Shown: positions 11,501 through 22,117 of the stretch, piece after piece | Numbering within the stretch: the stretch's first letter is position 1 | How the letters are laid out: every line of letters starts with the position of its first letter | Assembly: GCA_037893245.1 (NCBI GenBank) | Contig: JBAIAA010000779.1 | Location: forward strand, 248,001-312,000 | DNA: 64,000 bases | Reading direction: 5' to 3' | Origin: Crossaster papposus | Lineage: Eukaryota; Echinodermata; Asteroidea; Velatida; Solasteridae | The notes under the pieces: generated by a model | Seen by the model: only the letters and a program-made list of their open reading frames with translations | Database searches by the model: none | Told to the model about the DNA's origin: nothing | Position numbers and translations under genes: made by a program

Positions 11501-12223
11501 ATGAATCTACCTTTTGAGACTCTCTGGTTCAGCACGGTCGCCTGGGTTTATGTCTGGGCTTGCCAGCCTGGTCAGAAGGCTTTCTCCGGTTCTTGCTACC
11601 AACTTCTGACTCAGCAGATGACATGGGATGACGGTAATGCAGCCTGCTCTGACATCGGTGGTAGCTTGACAGCTCCCAACTCCTTGGCCGAGAATAAGTT
11701 CATCTGGAAAATGTTGAACAGCAATGTTCAGAATGGTCGTTGTTGGATCGGCTGCAAGAAGGATACACCATCAGGCAACTGGGTGCGAGCTGCAGACGGC
11801 GCTCTGTGCACCTACTTTAACTGGAATCAAGGAGAGCCAAAAGCCGGTATATGCCCATATATGAGACGTTGGGATGGTATGTGGGTGGACTGGAAATGCA
11901 CGGAACTGTATTATCCAATCTGTAAAATTCCCCCGCCGTCGCCGACGACCCTGCCGACTACGTCCTGCCCTCGAGCTTACGCATACAGCCTCTCCCAATC
12001 CCACTGCCTGACCGGTCGCGTCATCAAGGAGTTATCGGTCAAGGGTTTCATCACGTGTGGCTTGGTGTGCCTGAAAGAGCCTCGATGCCGCTCCTTCAAT
12101 CTGCGACAGGTAAGCGAAGAGGTGCTTCTCTGCCAGCTGAATGACATAACTCACCATGAAGCAGACAAAGAAAGCCTCGATCAAGATCCCACTTGCCAGC
12201 ATTATCAGTCATTTAATATTTAG
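11501..12223 (+). CDS. Secreted C-type lectin with C-terminal PAN/apple domain
   Basis: 240 residues in a single exon. Residues 1-20 form a hydrophobic signal peptide ending before Cys21. A long-form C-type lectin domain spans about 21-141: Cys21/32, 49/141 and 118/133 fit the conserved disulfides, WIG is at 82-84, and WVDWKC is at 128-133. The sugar-site motif reads EPK at 112-114 instead of EPN, so calcium-dependent mannose-type binding is uncertain. A Pro/Thr linker (about 142-155) leads to a PAN-like domain (156-233) with CGLVC at 186-190 and Cys at 169, 196, 211 and 232. Expected role: extracellular recognition, perhaps innate immunity or adhesion. The start is the only Met preceding the signal peptide. 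AATAAA follows the stop by 48 bases. A close paralogue lies at 49012. Confidence 0.9.
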   Translation: MNLPFETLWFSTVAWVYVWACQPGQKAFSGSCYQLLTQQMTWDDGNAACSDIGGSLTAPNSLAENKFIWKMLNSNVQNGRCWIGCKKDTPSGNWVRAADGALCTYFNWNQGEPKAGICPYMRRWDGMWVDWKCTELYYPICKIPPPSPTTLPTTSCPRAYAYSLSQSHCLTGRVIKELSVKGFITCGLVCLKEPRCRSFNLRQVSEEVLLCQLNDITHHEADKESLDQDPTCQHYQSFNI

Positions 12224-12270
12224 ATGGACTAGGCCCAATATAGGTGTTACACTAAAATACATTCCCATAT

Positions 12271-12276
12271 AATAAA
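12271..12276 (+). terminator. Polyadenylation signal AATAAA of lectin-PAN gene 1
   Basis: A canonical hexamer 48 bases after the stop codon, conserved at the same place (49783-49788) behind the paralogue. It supports the view that the gene ends here as a single exon. Confidence 0.65.
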
Positions 12277-12638
12277 CCCTTCTGGTAGTGGTTTTTGAAA
12301 CAAACTTTGAAGCCTAAAATTATAGTCTACAGAGAAGCACACAAACAATTCAGTTATTAAAGCAAGTCTCACTCCCAGATGATATTACCGTTTATATTTT
12401 ACAGGCATATAAAAACTGAAGAAATCTAAAACTGCTTAAGAAGTGCCAATATAAAAAAACTAAATGTATCTTTTAAATGCTCCATTTAACTAATCTGTTG
12501 CATTGCATTTTGAATTTAAAAAAACCGTAAGAATAATTTGTATATACATGTATATACATTTACCATTCAATTTCAAAATGTGGTCCATCTATTTATACAT
12601 TTTTATTTCGTCATTACACTGAGTCTACGCTGTTGCCC

Positions 12639-12813
12639 AAAGGCAGCATTCAGAGATCGAATTCGTCTTATAGGCCTATCAGTTAATTTCAAACTTATGC
12701 TAATTACATTTGTCAATTGTGTGCTTGACTCAAACACACACCAGACTAGTTTATTTAACATAAGTTTGAAATTGATTGATATCAGACGAAATCGATCTCT
12801 GAATGCTGCCTTT
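12639..12813. mobile_element. Palindromic MITE, copy 1
   Basis: Inverted ends AAAGGCAGCATTCAGAGATC and its complement flank a short AT-rich centre that is itself inverted (ACATAAGTTTGAAATTGATT). Five more copies are in the window. It could fold into one long hairpin. Confidence 0.7.
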
Positions 12814-13575
12814 CCGCATTAAGCTTATATTAGAAAAACCTTGAAATTTGAAATTGAATGGAAATTGGTTTAAAGCAATTAACCGCAAATTAATTAGGCT
12901 TTACATTTTAGCACGAATATTTTATGATGTATATACTTACGACGTTAAGCAATCATTAAGCTAGAAAAAGATTTACAGTTTTAATTATTTGTATTTAAAA
13001 TGTGTGCACGTTATTAATGATAATACTACGATGTATAACTCGTATTTTCACAAGTTACTAATGCGCGGGTAAGGACAACTCCCGAATTTGCGGGTGTTAG
13101 GTAAGGAATTCTAGCATCGGGGACCAGACACTGAGAAGGCCCCCGTCTCCTGCCCTTTTGAATATGCGAGGAACTCTTAAGTTACTGTTGGGTCTTATTA
13201 TGTACTTCGGCAATGTGTTTTGCAGGGCTTTGTGCATGAAAACGGATGTTTTCAAGTTGATGCGCGGTGTAACCGCAGCATTAATTAAACTAATGCAATT
13301 GTTGTAGGAGTGGAAAGGCGTGTGCGTATGTGATACGACCGGCATTATTTGGAAAACTTGAAGATGGATATTACTCCAAATAGTTCTTATTAGCAAGGGT
13401 TTTCACAACATTTTAAGTTTTTCACCGAGCTGATCAATGTGTCATTGTTAATGTGCTAGATCAGATTTGTAGCTTGCACCAATTCAGTCATTTACCAATT
13501 AATTTAACAAAGTGGTCAATCTATTTAAACATTTAATTTCGTTATTACAGATCAAATTCGTCTACGCTGTTGCCC

Positions 13576-13699
13576 AAAGGCAGTATTCAGAGATCGAATT
13601 CAGATAAATTTCAAACTGATGCTATTTAAATTAGTCTGATGTGTAATAAGTTTGAAATTGATTGAAATAAGACGAATTCGATCTCTGAATGCCGCCTTT
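13576..13699. mobile_element. Palindromic MITE, copy 2
   Basis: Same family as 12639-12813, with a shorter centre. Confidence 0.7.
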
Positions 13700-14852
13700 C
13701 CGCATTATTAATAAGCTTATAATTATTAGAAGAAATTGATCCGTATTAACGAATATTCCTGAGACAATGTTCAAAATGAGTGACCAAGATGTGAAATTGA
13801 ATGGAAATTGGTTTAAAGAAATTAACCGCAACTTAAATATACTTTTATTTGTGGTGCACATACTTACGATTTTAAGCAATCATTAAGCTAGAGAAAGATT
13901 CACAGTTTTAATTAATTGTATTTTAAATGTCAGCACGTTGATAATCAATGCACGATAATAATAAATAAAAACATTCACAAAAGTTACAGTTTTCCACTGA
14001 GCTGATCAATGTGTCAGTTTTAATGTTCCTTGCTAGATCAGATTTGTAGCATGCATCAAAAGCAATTGATCTGACGTGTGTACCTTTGAATAGAAACACT
14101 TCAATTTTACAGTTCGATATAGTTTATTTATACTGTTATTGAATTGATGTTAAATATTTCCGTAACTAACACATTTGAAGCAATTATTCGTTTAGAATGA
14201 ATGTTTCGTAATGCACATCCGATTTCAAGGGACGTTGAAGCTATAGAAAAATAATTTTTTATTAATTACACTTTAAATAACAAGTTGGTCAATATTGTCA
14301 AGCCAAGTAAGTTTTTTTATCTCTTTTTAAAATAAATAAACAAGATAAAGAACCTTCACCACTGTATGAACACGATTACTAGATGTCCAGTTTAGACTTT
14401 TAGAGAGTATCATGTCCAGACTTTTAGAATAATAATACAATATAATTAAAATTAAATTACTTTTGAAATTTGAAAGTCGTTCATGTTTAAAGTTGTATTA
14501 ATAACCCGACTGGGAGTTATAAAAACATATTTCTGATGCTCTATCAGAAATAGTGACATTTATATTATGGCAATAGAGATATCTCTAGTGGAATTATATT
14601 TTTTTGCTATTTAATTGAAACTAGTGCAGTGCTAGTTCAAAATGTGGCTGTTTGGAACGGGCAAATTGGTTGGCCTCCGTAGACTCGCGAATGTAAACGT
14701 GGTGATCAATGTGTCATTGTTAATGTACCTTGCTAGATCAGATTTGTAGCATGCACCAATTTAGTCATTTACCAATTAATTTCAAAATGTGGTCAATCTA
14801 TTTTAACATTTCATTTCATTATTACAGATCCAATTCGTCTACGCTGTTGCCC

Positions 14853-14976
14853 AAAGGCAGCATTAAGAGATCGAATTCAGATAAATTTCAAACTGATGCT
14901 AATTAAATTAGTCTGATGTGTGATAAGTTTGAAATTGATTGAAATAAGACGAATTCGATCTCTGAATGCCGCCTTT
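14853..14976. mobile_element. Palindromic MITE, copy 3
   Basis: Same family as 12639-12813, with the short centre as in copy 2. Confidence 0.7.
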
Positions 14977-15999
14977 CCGAATTATTAATAAGCTTATAAT
15001 TATTAGAAAAATTTAATTCGTATTGACGAGTATTCATGAGACAATGTTCAAAATGAGTGACCAAGATGTCAAATTAAATTGAAATTGGTTTAAAGCAATT
15101 AACCGCAATTTAATTAGACTTTACATTTCAGCACAAATATTTTGTGATGCACATACTTACGATTTTAATTAAGCAATCATTCAGCTAGAGAAATATTTAC
15201 AGTTTTAAATAATTGTATTTTAAATGTTGGCACGTTGATAATCAATGCACGATAAAAATAAATTCACAAAATTTACAATTTTTCACTGAGCTGATCAATG
15301 TGTCAGTTTTAATGTACCTTGCTAGTTCAGATTTGGAGCATGCATCAAAAGCAATTGATCCTACGTGTGTACCTTTGAATAGAAACAAACTTATTTTATA
15401 GTTTAATGTAGTTTATTATAGTTATTGAATTGATGTTAAATATGTCGTTTCGTGATGCACATTATAATCAAGGGACGTTAAAGCTATAGAAACAAATGGT
15501 TGTTATCAATTGCACTTTGAATAACAAGTTGGTCAATATTGTCAAGCCAAGTAAGGCTTTTGTATCTTTTTTGTGTGTGTATGTAATAAACTAGATCTTT
15601 AACCCTAACTAAGGTGTGTGCAAAATCATATAGATTTTGGAGGATTGAGGACTGTTAGTGATAAATAAGCGTCACCACTGTATGGACACGATTACTAAAT
15701 GTTCAGTTCAGTCATTAATGTATTTTGTAGCATCATGTCCAGACTTAAAACAAAAAAATACAATTAACATTTAGTTATCATAACTGTTGAAATCTGAAGG
15801 TCGTTCATGTTTAATGTTGTATTAATGACTGACTGGGAGTTGTATGATTATTTCTATATTTCTGATAGCTCTATCAGAAATAGTGACATTTATATTATAA
15901 TAGAGATATCTCTATTAGAATGATGGTCATTTAATTGAAACTAGTACAGTGCTAGTTCAAAATATGCCTGTTCGGAAAGGGCAAATTGATTAGCCTCCG

Positions 16000-16215
16000 T
16001 AGACCCGCGAGCCCCGTGGACCCGATCGTGAAGGAACAAGAACAACTGCCTGACGCCGGTCGAAAACGAACGCCGTTTTTCTTGCTTTTCTCAGCATCCA
16101 TGATTGTAAAACTCTGGACAGCCCAGTTAAACGATATTTACTATAAATTACAACACCCCGAAATCCACCCATTCATGATAATTCAAGCAATTACCATTGG
16201 TGTATCCTACCTTTA
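16000..16215 (+). mobile_element. Right-end fragment of TTAA-type MITE
   Basis: It matches the 3' half of the family (GACGCCGGTCGAAAACGAAC onward) and ends in GGTGTATCCTACCTTTAA. The left half is missing. The duplicated copy is at about 28410-28602. Confidence 0.65.
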
Positions 16216-16229
16216 ATTCATTCATACCT

Positions 16230-16320
16230 TACGCATCACCTAAGGAGGGGGGAAGTGGGGGAGAGGAAGAAGTGGGGGAGGTTGGCAGGAGGAGAGAGAG
16301 CAATATATAGGCCTATAGTT
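16230..16320. repeat. Short polypurine tract
   Basis: G- and A-only sequence. In the duplicated copy (28622-28925) it has expanded about three- to fourfold. Confidence 0.7.
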
Positions 16321-16329
16321 CCTCAATTT

Positions 16330-16535
16330 CAAGTGAACAAAGAAATCGGCAAGGCGGGATTTGTTTGACTAATTATAAGTTACAAAGTCGTATCCTCATT
16401 CAGTGCTGACAATTCAGGATACCGCCAACATAGGGCGCAAGATAGCTCAGTTGGTATAGAGCGTCGGTAGTACTGTACGGTAACCTGAAGGTCGCAGGTT
16501 CAAATCTCGCTCTGCCAGTTTCTTTGTTCACTTTG
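16330..16535 (+). repeat. Inverted pair of tRNA-like sequences (SINE-like)
   Basis: 16435-16518 has a good A box (TAGCTCAGTTGG) and B box (GGTTCAAATC) but its acceptor-stem halves do not pair, so it is not a functional tRNA. A reversed partial copy of the tRNA 3' end lies at 16330-16370, and both are bordered by inverted AAGTGAACAAAGAAA. This looks like a tRNA-derived SINE captured as an inverted pair. The same structure is at 29585-29790. Confidence 0.6.
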
Positions 16536-17569
16536 ACAAAATAATTCCCTAATACATAGATTGGCGGGTCCATCCTGTTCCAATATTGTGTTAAATTTTA
16601 TGGGCAAGCAAATTGTTTTTTCTCGCTGAAGTATGAGGGCGCTATGCAATGACATTTTTCCAAAGGGGACTGGTGTTGAAGGTATTGAGTGCATTATTTC
16701 TCCTGGTGGAGAAAGGGTTATGTCACATTGTCTGAACTCTTACTCATTAAACTGAAATGAGCGCCCTCACTTTGGAGATCGGCCTCTGATTGGTAAGACC
16801 CAACGCGCGCGTCCTAAAAAACAAGTCATCATGGCGGATCCTTCAGGCATTCTTGACGAAATATTCGCGGTTAGCGGTTCCGATATATCTGATGAGTCTT
16901 CCTCATCATCCGCCTGAGAAGAAAGCGATGATTCGGAAGAGTTTGTCGCTACCTCCTCCAAGTCATCTGACAAGCCGAACTTCACGTAAAGAGGTTAATA
17001 AATCATGTCAACTTAGTTACACAGGAATCCGTTAAACAGCAGGCCCTAGTTCCAGTCCGACTTACTGAGCCCTAGTTATGGCTTTTTTGAACATTTGGAC
17101 ATTATCTGGCGCTACTAATATGATAATTCAAGCAATTACCAATGGTGTATACTACCTTTAATTATGTCATCTCCAGGTAATTATGTCCCCCTGTTCTTCA
17201 TGAATAAGAACTGTTTCCGTGTACTGCTTTGATGAGTTAAATTTACGGACTATATATTCAGTTTGTTTTGCTCTTTTTGACACTATCAACGTGAAAACAA
17301 CCTTTCTCTGTTAGAATTTAGAAACTAATCGAACTATGTTTCTTGCCGTCATAGGCCGACACCGAACACTGTGACTCGACTCGACTTAACCTTCTTGACC
17401 TAAAAAAATCAAAAAAATCAGCGACTCGTTACAACTCTGCCTTGTATACCATTGAACAGAGTACTTATTATTTTCACAGACAGTCGGTTTGTTTTTTTAG
17501 ATATTCATAGTTTTGCGAAAATATGAATTTAAAAATGAGTATACGTTTTTTAGAGACATCCTGTATTAG
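16536..17569. other. Duplicated intergenic DNA, no gene seen
   Basis: Matches about 29790-29935 plus 36254-37190. It provides the empty site for the hAT-like element (near 16665-16685). It contains clustered GACTCGACTCGACT-type short repeats near 17370. Small open frames at 16767-17035 are not convincing. Confidence 0.6.
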
Positions 17570-18340
17570 GTAGATTAAAGTTCAAAGAATTACAACGAAC
17601 AGGTTTTTTCCCCATTTTGTATTATTTGAAAGTAAAGAATGATTGTACGCATCCAGCAAAATGATTGTGCTAGATACCCTGTAATAAAATTGTTCCGAAA
17701 AATTAAATTTCATAATTCCGGACGTATATCGCGAAAAAAACTAAGAACATTATAAATAAGAACCACTGCCGAGCCCCCTCCCCCTTCCAATCCACCCATT
17801 CATGATAATTCAAGCAATTACCAATGGTGTATCCTACCTTTAAATAGTTATTAATAGAGGTGTAAACGAACGCGGTGACCGTGAATGTAAAGTAGCCATG
17901 CCTGTAACGCTTTGTAAACACAACTCGATAAATTTAATTAAGTCGCCTGCCTGTCTTATTTGAACAGTCCTTTTCCCTGTCCAAGTTGAGTTTTCAACAT
18001 ACCTCTGTGAAAATGAACTGAGGTAATATATCTACTGTGGGATTGTGTAAAGTAATTATAATAAAGGAAACATTTTTTTTCTTTTTAGGAAGTCTGATTC
18101 TACAGTGTAAGGTACGAGAACGAATTGGAAAATGTTATCACTGATCAATAAGACCATGGAGGAATTTCTATGATAAGACAAACAATGGAGATGTGGCAAC
18201 AAACTTAAATGCAGAAAGAAAACAGAGAAGTTATTCGAACTCTAAAGCTAACGATTTTCAACCTATGTATTTCACTTCACTGAGCACAGCAAAGAGAACC
18301 ACGATATAGCGTATATACACGTCCACCGCGTCAACGAAGC
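17570..18340. repeat. Inverted copy of the lectin-PAN distal flank
   Basis: Reverse complement of about 6540-7300 and of 41840-43260. It places a lectin-PAN-type flank back to back with the single-domain lectin at 18993. Confidence 0.75.
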
Positions 18341-18992
18341 ATGATTGGCAACGTCGACGTATATTCACGTCCACCGCGTGTATGCCATACATGCCAGTCG
18401 TTTACACCCGTCCTCCGCAGCGCTAGCGGTAACTTTTGGCGTAAATACACGACCGCAACAAACAAGGAAACCTTTGCAGCGTATATACACGTCCCCCGCA
18501 GAATTAAACTGCTGCGCCTGACGGATTAACGCGTCATCCGTGGATAGTAAACAGTTTTATTCGGGCTTTGCTCGGGACTTGTTTATTCGTCATCCGTTTT
18601 GAATCTCTGAAAATCCACTTCTGTTGCACACCATGTTCCGTGGGAAATTACTTTTTTAGAATACCAGGAACACAAAAGAACTAAGACAAAACCAAAGGGT
18701 GGTAGTACGAGCAGAATGGTCATTGGTGACTGTGATAAGGTGGTGCAGGCAACATCATCATCCAATCACCATTCGGCTTAACCACCAACATACATGTAGT
18801 GACAATGTACCCGCGAGGATGCGACTTTAAGCAAGTGCACGAGATTTAGTCTGTCATTCATAAAGCTGTCTGACCAAAGTGGTGTGTGAACGCCCGACAT
18901 GCTTCTGGCTTAAATACCACAATTATAGACTGAGAATTACCGCCGTTTGTCTGACGTAATACTTCTAAACATTATAATTTACTCCCCGGCTT
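18341..18992 (+). promoter_or_regulatory. Upstream region of single-domain lectin 1
   Basis: Conserved inverted at 41237-41860. It contains repeated ATACACGTCCNCCGC stretches (about 18315-18505). No clear TATA box was identified. The bases just before the ATG (CGGCTTATGCAG) could also serve as a splice acceptor, so an upstream non-coding exon cannot be excluded. Confidence 0.35.
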
Positions 18993-19739
18993 ATGCAGAT
19001 GGCAACTTTACAAATTTCTTCTGTTCTATTCGTCATCAGTTTTGTATTAAGTGGAACCATGGATAACAGATCCATGGTTTGGGGCTGCGCTCCGTGCAAT
19101 ACAGGCTGGATAGAGTTTGGAAATCGCTGCCATCTCATCGTCAACAAGCTGAAACCTTTCCAGGATGCCGAGGCGTACTGCCAGGGCCTGTCCCGCCCTG
19201 GGAGACCGGCTCATCTCATGTCAATCAACAGCGAGAAGGAGAACGACTTTCTCAAAGAATACGTCAAGATCGTTAATGGTCTGGGGACGTTGTTGTGGAT
19301 CGGCCTCAAACGCTACGACAATTTCGAATGGTTGGATGGAAGCCAGGATAACTACTTCAACTGGGGTCCGTATGATCCAAATGGTGGGCCAGACGCTACT
19401 TGTGTCGGCGTGGTTATTCCAGACGGCGTTTGGTGGGATCATTCTTGCAACATAGAAAAGACATTTGTCTGCGAGATGCCGCACAGATTTACCACAGATA
19501 ATACCCCAGTCACAATTAAAGCGGAGCCCGGGCGGCGTGTGCGATTTATAGGCATCGGCCGGCGTGTAGAGGTCGGCGAAAGATCGTGCGATATGGCGGT
19601 CACAGTCACAATTATAAGTGCCCCGTACGCTGCCATGACGGGTCAGTTTGCGATGCGAAACGCCGCACCAGGTTTTAAGTCCGAGTTAAAAGTAACTCGA
19701 GTTGATGTGCGGTGTAACCGCAGTATTAAACTAATGTAA
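18993..19739 (+). CDS. Secreted single-domain C-type lectin, with anomalous C-terminal extension
   Basis: A hydrophobic signal peptide (about 1-21) precedes a C-type lectin domain at about 32-161. Cys32/35/46, Cys63/160 and 137/152 fit the fold. WIGL is at 102-105, the sugar-site region reads DPNGGPD (128-134) and WWDHSC is at 147-152, so the calcium/sugar motif is non-canonical. The frame runs to 248 residues, but the inverted paralogue at 40718 stops at residue 172. Homology between the two fades just after residue 170, where a small indel in this copy removes the stop. The last 75 or so residues have no lectin features, and the final part runs into the repeat module that starts near 19690. 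The tail is therefore probably a read-through artefact or an abnormal extension. Likely extracellular recognition protein. Confidence 0.8.
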   Translation: MQMATLQISSVLFVISFVLSGTMDNRSMVWGCAPCNTGWIEFGNRCHLIVNKLKPFQDAEAYCQGLSRPGRPAHLMSINSEKENDFLKEYVKIVNGLGTLLWIGLKRYDNFEWLDGSQDNYFNWGPYDPNGGPDATCVGVVIPDGVWWDHSCNIEKTFVCEMPHRFTTDNTPVTIKAEPGRRVRFIGIGRRVEVGERSCDMAVTVTIISAPYAAMTGQFAMRNAAPGFKSELKVTRVDVRCNRSIKLM

Positions 19740-20439
19740 TTGTTGTAGGAGTGGAGAGGCGTGTGCGTATGTGATACGACTGGCAATATTGAAAACTTGA
19801 AGATAGATATTACTCTTAATAATAATTATTAGCAAGGGTTTTCACAACATTTAAAGTTTTACACTGAGCTGATCAATGTGTCATTGTTAATGTACCTTGC
19901 TAGATCAGATTTGTAGCATGCACCAATTTAGTCATTGACCAATTAATTTAACAAAGTGGTCAATCTATTTAAACATTTAATTTCGTTATTACAGATCAAA
20001 TTCGTCTATACGCTGTTTCCCAAAGGCAGCATTCAGAGATCGAATTCAGATAAATGTTAAACTGATGCTAATTAAATTAGTCTGACGTGTGCTTGACTCG
20101 ACTCAAACACACATCAGTTAACATAAGTTGGAAATTGATTGAAATGAGACGAATTCGATCTCTGAATGCCGCCTTTCCGCATTATTAATAAGCTTATAAT
20201 AATATTAGACGAATTTTATCCGTATTGACGAATATTCCTGAGACAATGTTCAAAATGAGTGACCAAAATGTCAAATTAAAGCAATTTAACTAATTTAAGC
20301 AATCATTGAGCTAGAGAAAGATTCACAGTTCCCATTACTTGTATTTTTAATGTTGCACGTTGATAATTAATGCACGATAATAATAAATACAACAATTCAC
20401 ACAATTTACAGTTTTTCACTGAGCTGATCAATGTGTCAG
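19690..20439. repeat. Duplicated module with palindromic MITE copy 4
   Basis: Matches the modules 3' of the lectin-PAN genes (for example 13240-14010). The palindromic MITE spans about 20022-20176. It is interrupted at 20440 by the LINE and resumes at 26930. Confidence 0.7.
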
Positions 20440-22030
20440 TTGCGGCAAAAGAGCTGGTTCTCGCCGCTCCCGAAGGATAAATGTCATCGTATCCCAGTCG
20501 CGGACGTCACGTGACCATCACGACGATCGCCTCCAGTGTGGTTCCCGAATACATAACCTAACCAAGATTCGTCTTGCAAGTGAACCTGAACAAACGCAAT
20601 CCTTTAACACGCCTTCTTTCATCCTGATCAACGCCAGATCTCTTGTTCAGTATGTGGATGAACTTCAAATGATTTTAACCACTAATCGCACTGATATCGC
20701 TGCCATTTCCGAAACCTGGTTTCCGCCAACCGTCAATTCAAGTCACTTCTGCGTTCCAGAATATAACTTAGTCAGTAAACCCCGTAGCCACAAAAGAGGC
20801 GGGGGAGTGGCTTTTTACATCCGAGACAATATCCAGATAAGAACTATCACCGAATTGGATGTTCCTGATGAACTAGAAGTGTTATGGATCTGGGCTCGTC
20901 CTACCCGCTTACCACGAACGATCTCAAGCATGTTGCTGTGTGTCGTGTATCATCCTCCTTCATCACCACATGACAATTTGCTCATCGAGCATTTATCTAC
21001 TTCGCTCGATGTTCTCCAACCCAAATATCCATCAGCGCGTATCGCAATTCTTGGGGATTTCAACAAATTGAACACAAATCTTATCTGCCGCCAGTCAGGC
21101 CTAGTTCAGATTGTTGACACCCCAACCAGAGGCCAAGCAGTTCTCGACAAAATTTTAACCAATATGCAAACTTTCTACAATACGCCACAGGTGTCATCAC
21201 CGATTGGTCTGAGTGACCACAATACAGTTATTTGGAATCCATTAAATGCATCAAAGAAACAATTTCTTCATCGTAGAATTGTTCGGCCAATCAGAGACTC
21301 CGACATAAGACACTTTGGTCAATGGATAACTCAATGTGATTGGAACGATGTTAAATCAGCGCCTTCAGCATGTGCTAAAACAGATGTTTTTTATAAGACA
21401 TTTATGGGTGCTGTTGATAAATTCTTCCCAACCAAGACTGTCTCAACCCATCCCACGGATAAACCTTGGATAACTGCAGAACTCAAATCACTAATTGTCA
21501 AGCGTCAAAAAGCTTTCAATACTGGTAAGCTTTTCTTGTGGAGATTACTCCGTAACAAGGTATTCAGGCTCATAAAAAGAGCTAAACTTGCTTTTTATAG
21601 TTGCAATGTGGCAAGACTGAGATCCACAAACCCAAGGCAATGGCATCATCAGATACAGAAAATGACTGGGCTGAATCATCAAAAGAAACTCCTCCTTCCT
21701 GGTGCTTCCTCATCGGACATAGCAAATGAAATTAACCAAAACTTCATCGCCGTAGCAAAAGATATCCCTAAATTAGACCTTACTAATTTACCTGCTTATT
21801 TGCCTGCTGAGTCCATAGTTCATATTATTACCCCTCGGGACGTCTTTAATAAACTAAGAAAAATCAATGTTAACAAGAGTGGAGGACCTGACCACATTCC
21901 ACCGCGTCTGGTGAAAGAATTTGCATTTGAATTGTCATTCCCATTGAGTGATATTTTAAATTGTTCTTTACAGGAGGGAATTGTACCTAATATCTGGAAA
22001 ATGGCGTTTGTTGTCCCCATACCTATATAA
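20440..22030 (+). pseudogene. LINE ORF2 fragment: endonuclease and N-terminal RT
   Basis: A frame open from about 20440 encodes an APE-type endonuclease. Counting from the GTG at 20654, SETW is at 19-22, GDFN at 134-137 and LSDH at 186-189, all expected catalytic positions of jockey/CR1-like non-LTR elements. The frame then enters the start of a reverse transcriptase (NKSGGPDHIPP near residue 415). It stops at 22030. The expected RT continuation (KTNPPRMDNLRPIAL) is read in another frame just downstream, so a frameshift breaks the gene. The 5' end is truncated: no ORF1 and no complete N-terminus are visible. Confidence 0.85.
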
Positions 22031-22117
22031 GACTAACCCTCCTAGAATGGATAACTTACGTCCAATTGCACTAACGTGTATTTTTGCTAAAATATTTGAA
22101 GATTTACGGATTGGATA

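Larger units (their letters stand above)
12290..15980. repeat. Duplicated modules 3' of lectin-PAN gene 1
   Basis: A roughly 0.9-1.3 kb module is repeated about three times. Each contains a palindromic MITE (12639, 13576, 14853), a block ending CTGAGCTGATCAATGTGTCA, and a block with CTTGCTAGATCAGATTTGTA. The same modules lie at 19690-20440, 26930-28400 and 49850-51866. No gene is supported. Confidence 0.75.

Noticed and set aside
16435..16518. Functional tRNA gene
   Set aside because: The A and B boxes are good, but the two halves of the acceptor stem do not pair; a tRNA-derived repeat is more likely.
19079..19484. Alternative frames over the lectin coding region on both strands (also 40774-41282 and 49235-49516)
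   Set aside because: Shadows of the lectin frame; only the frame with signal peptide and ordered cysteines is coding.
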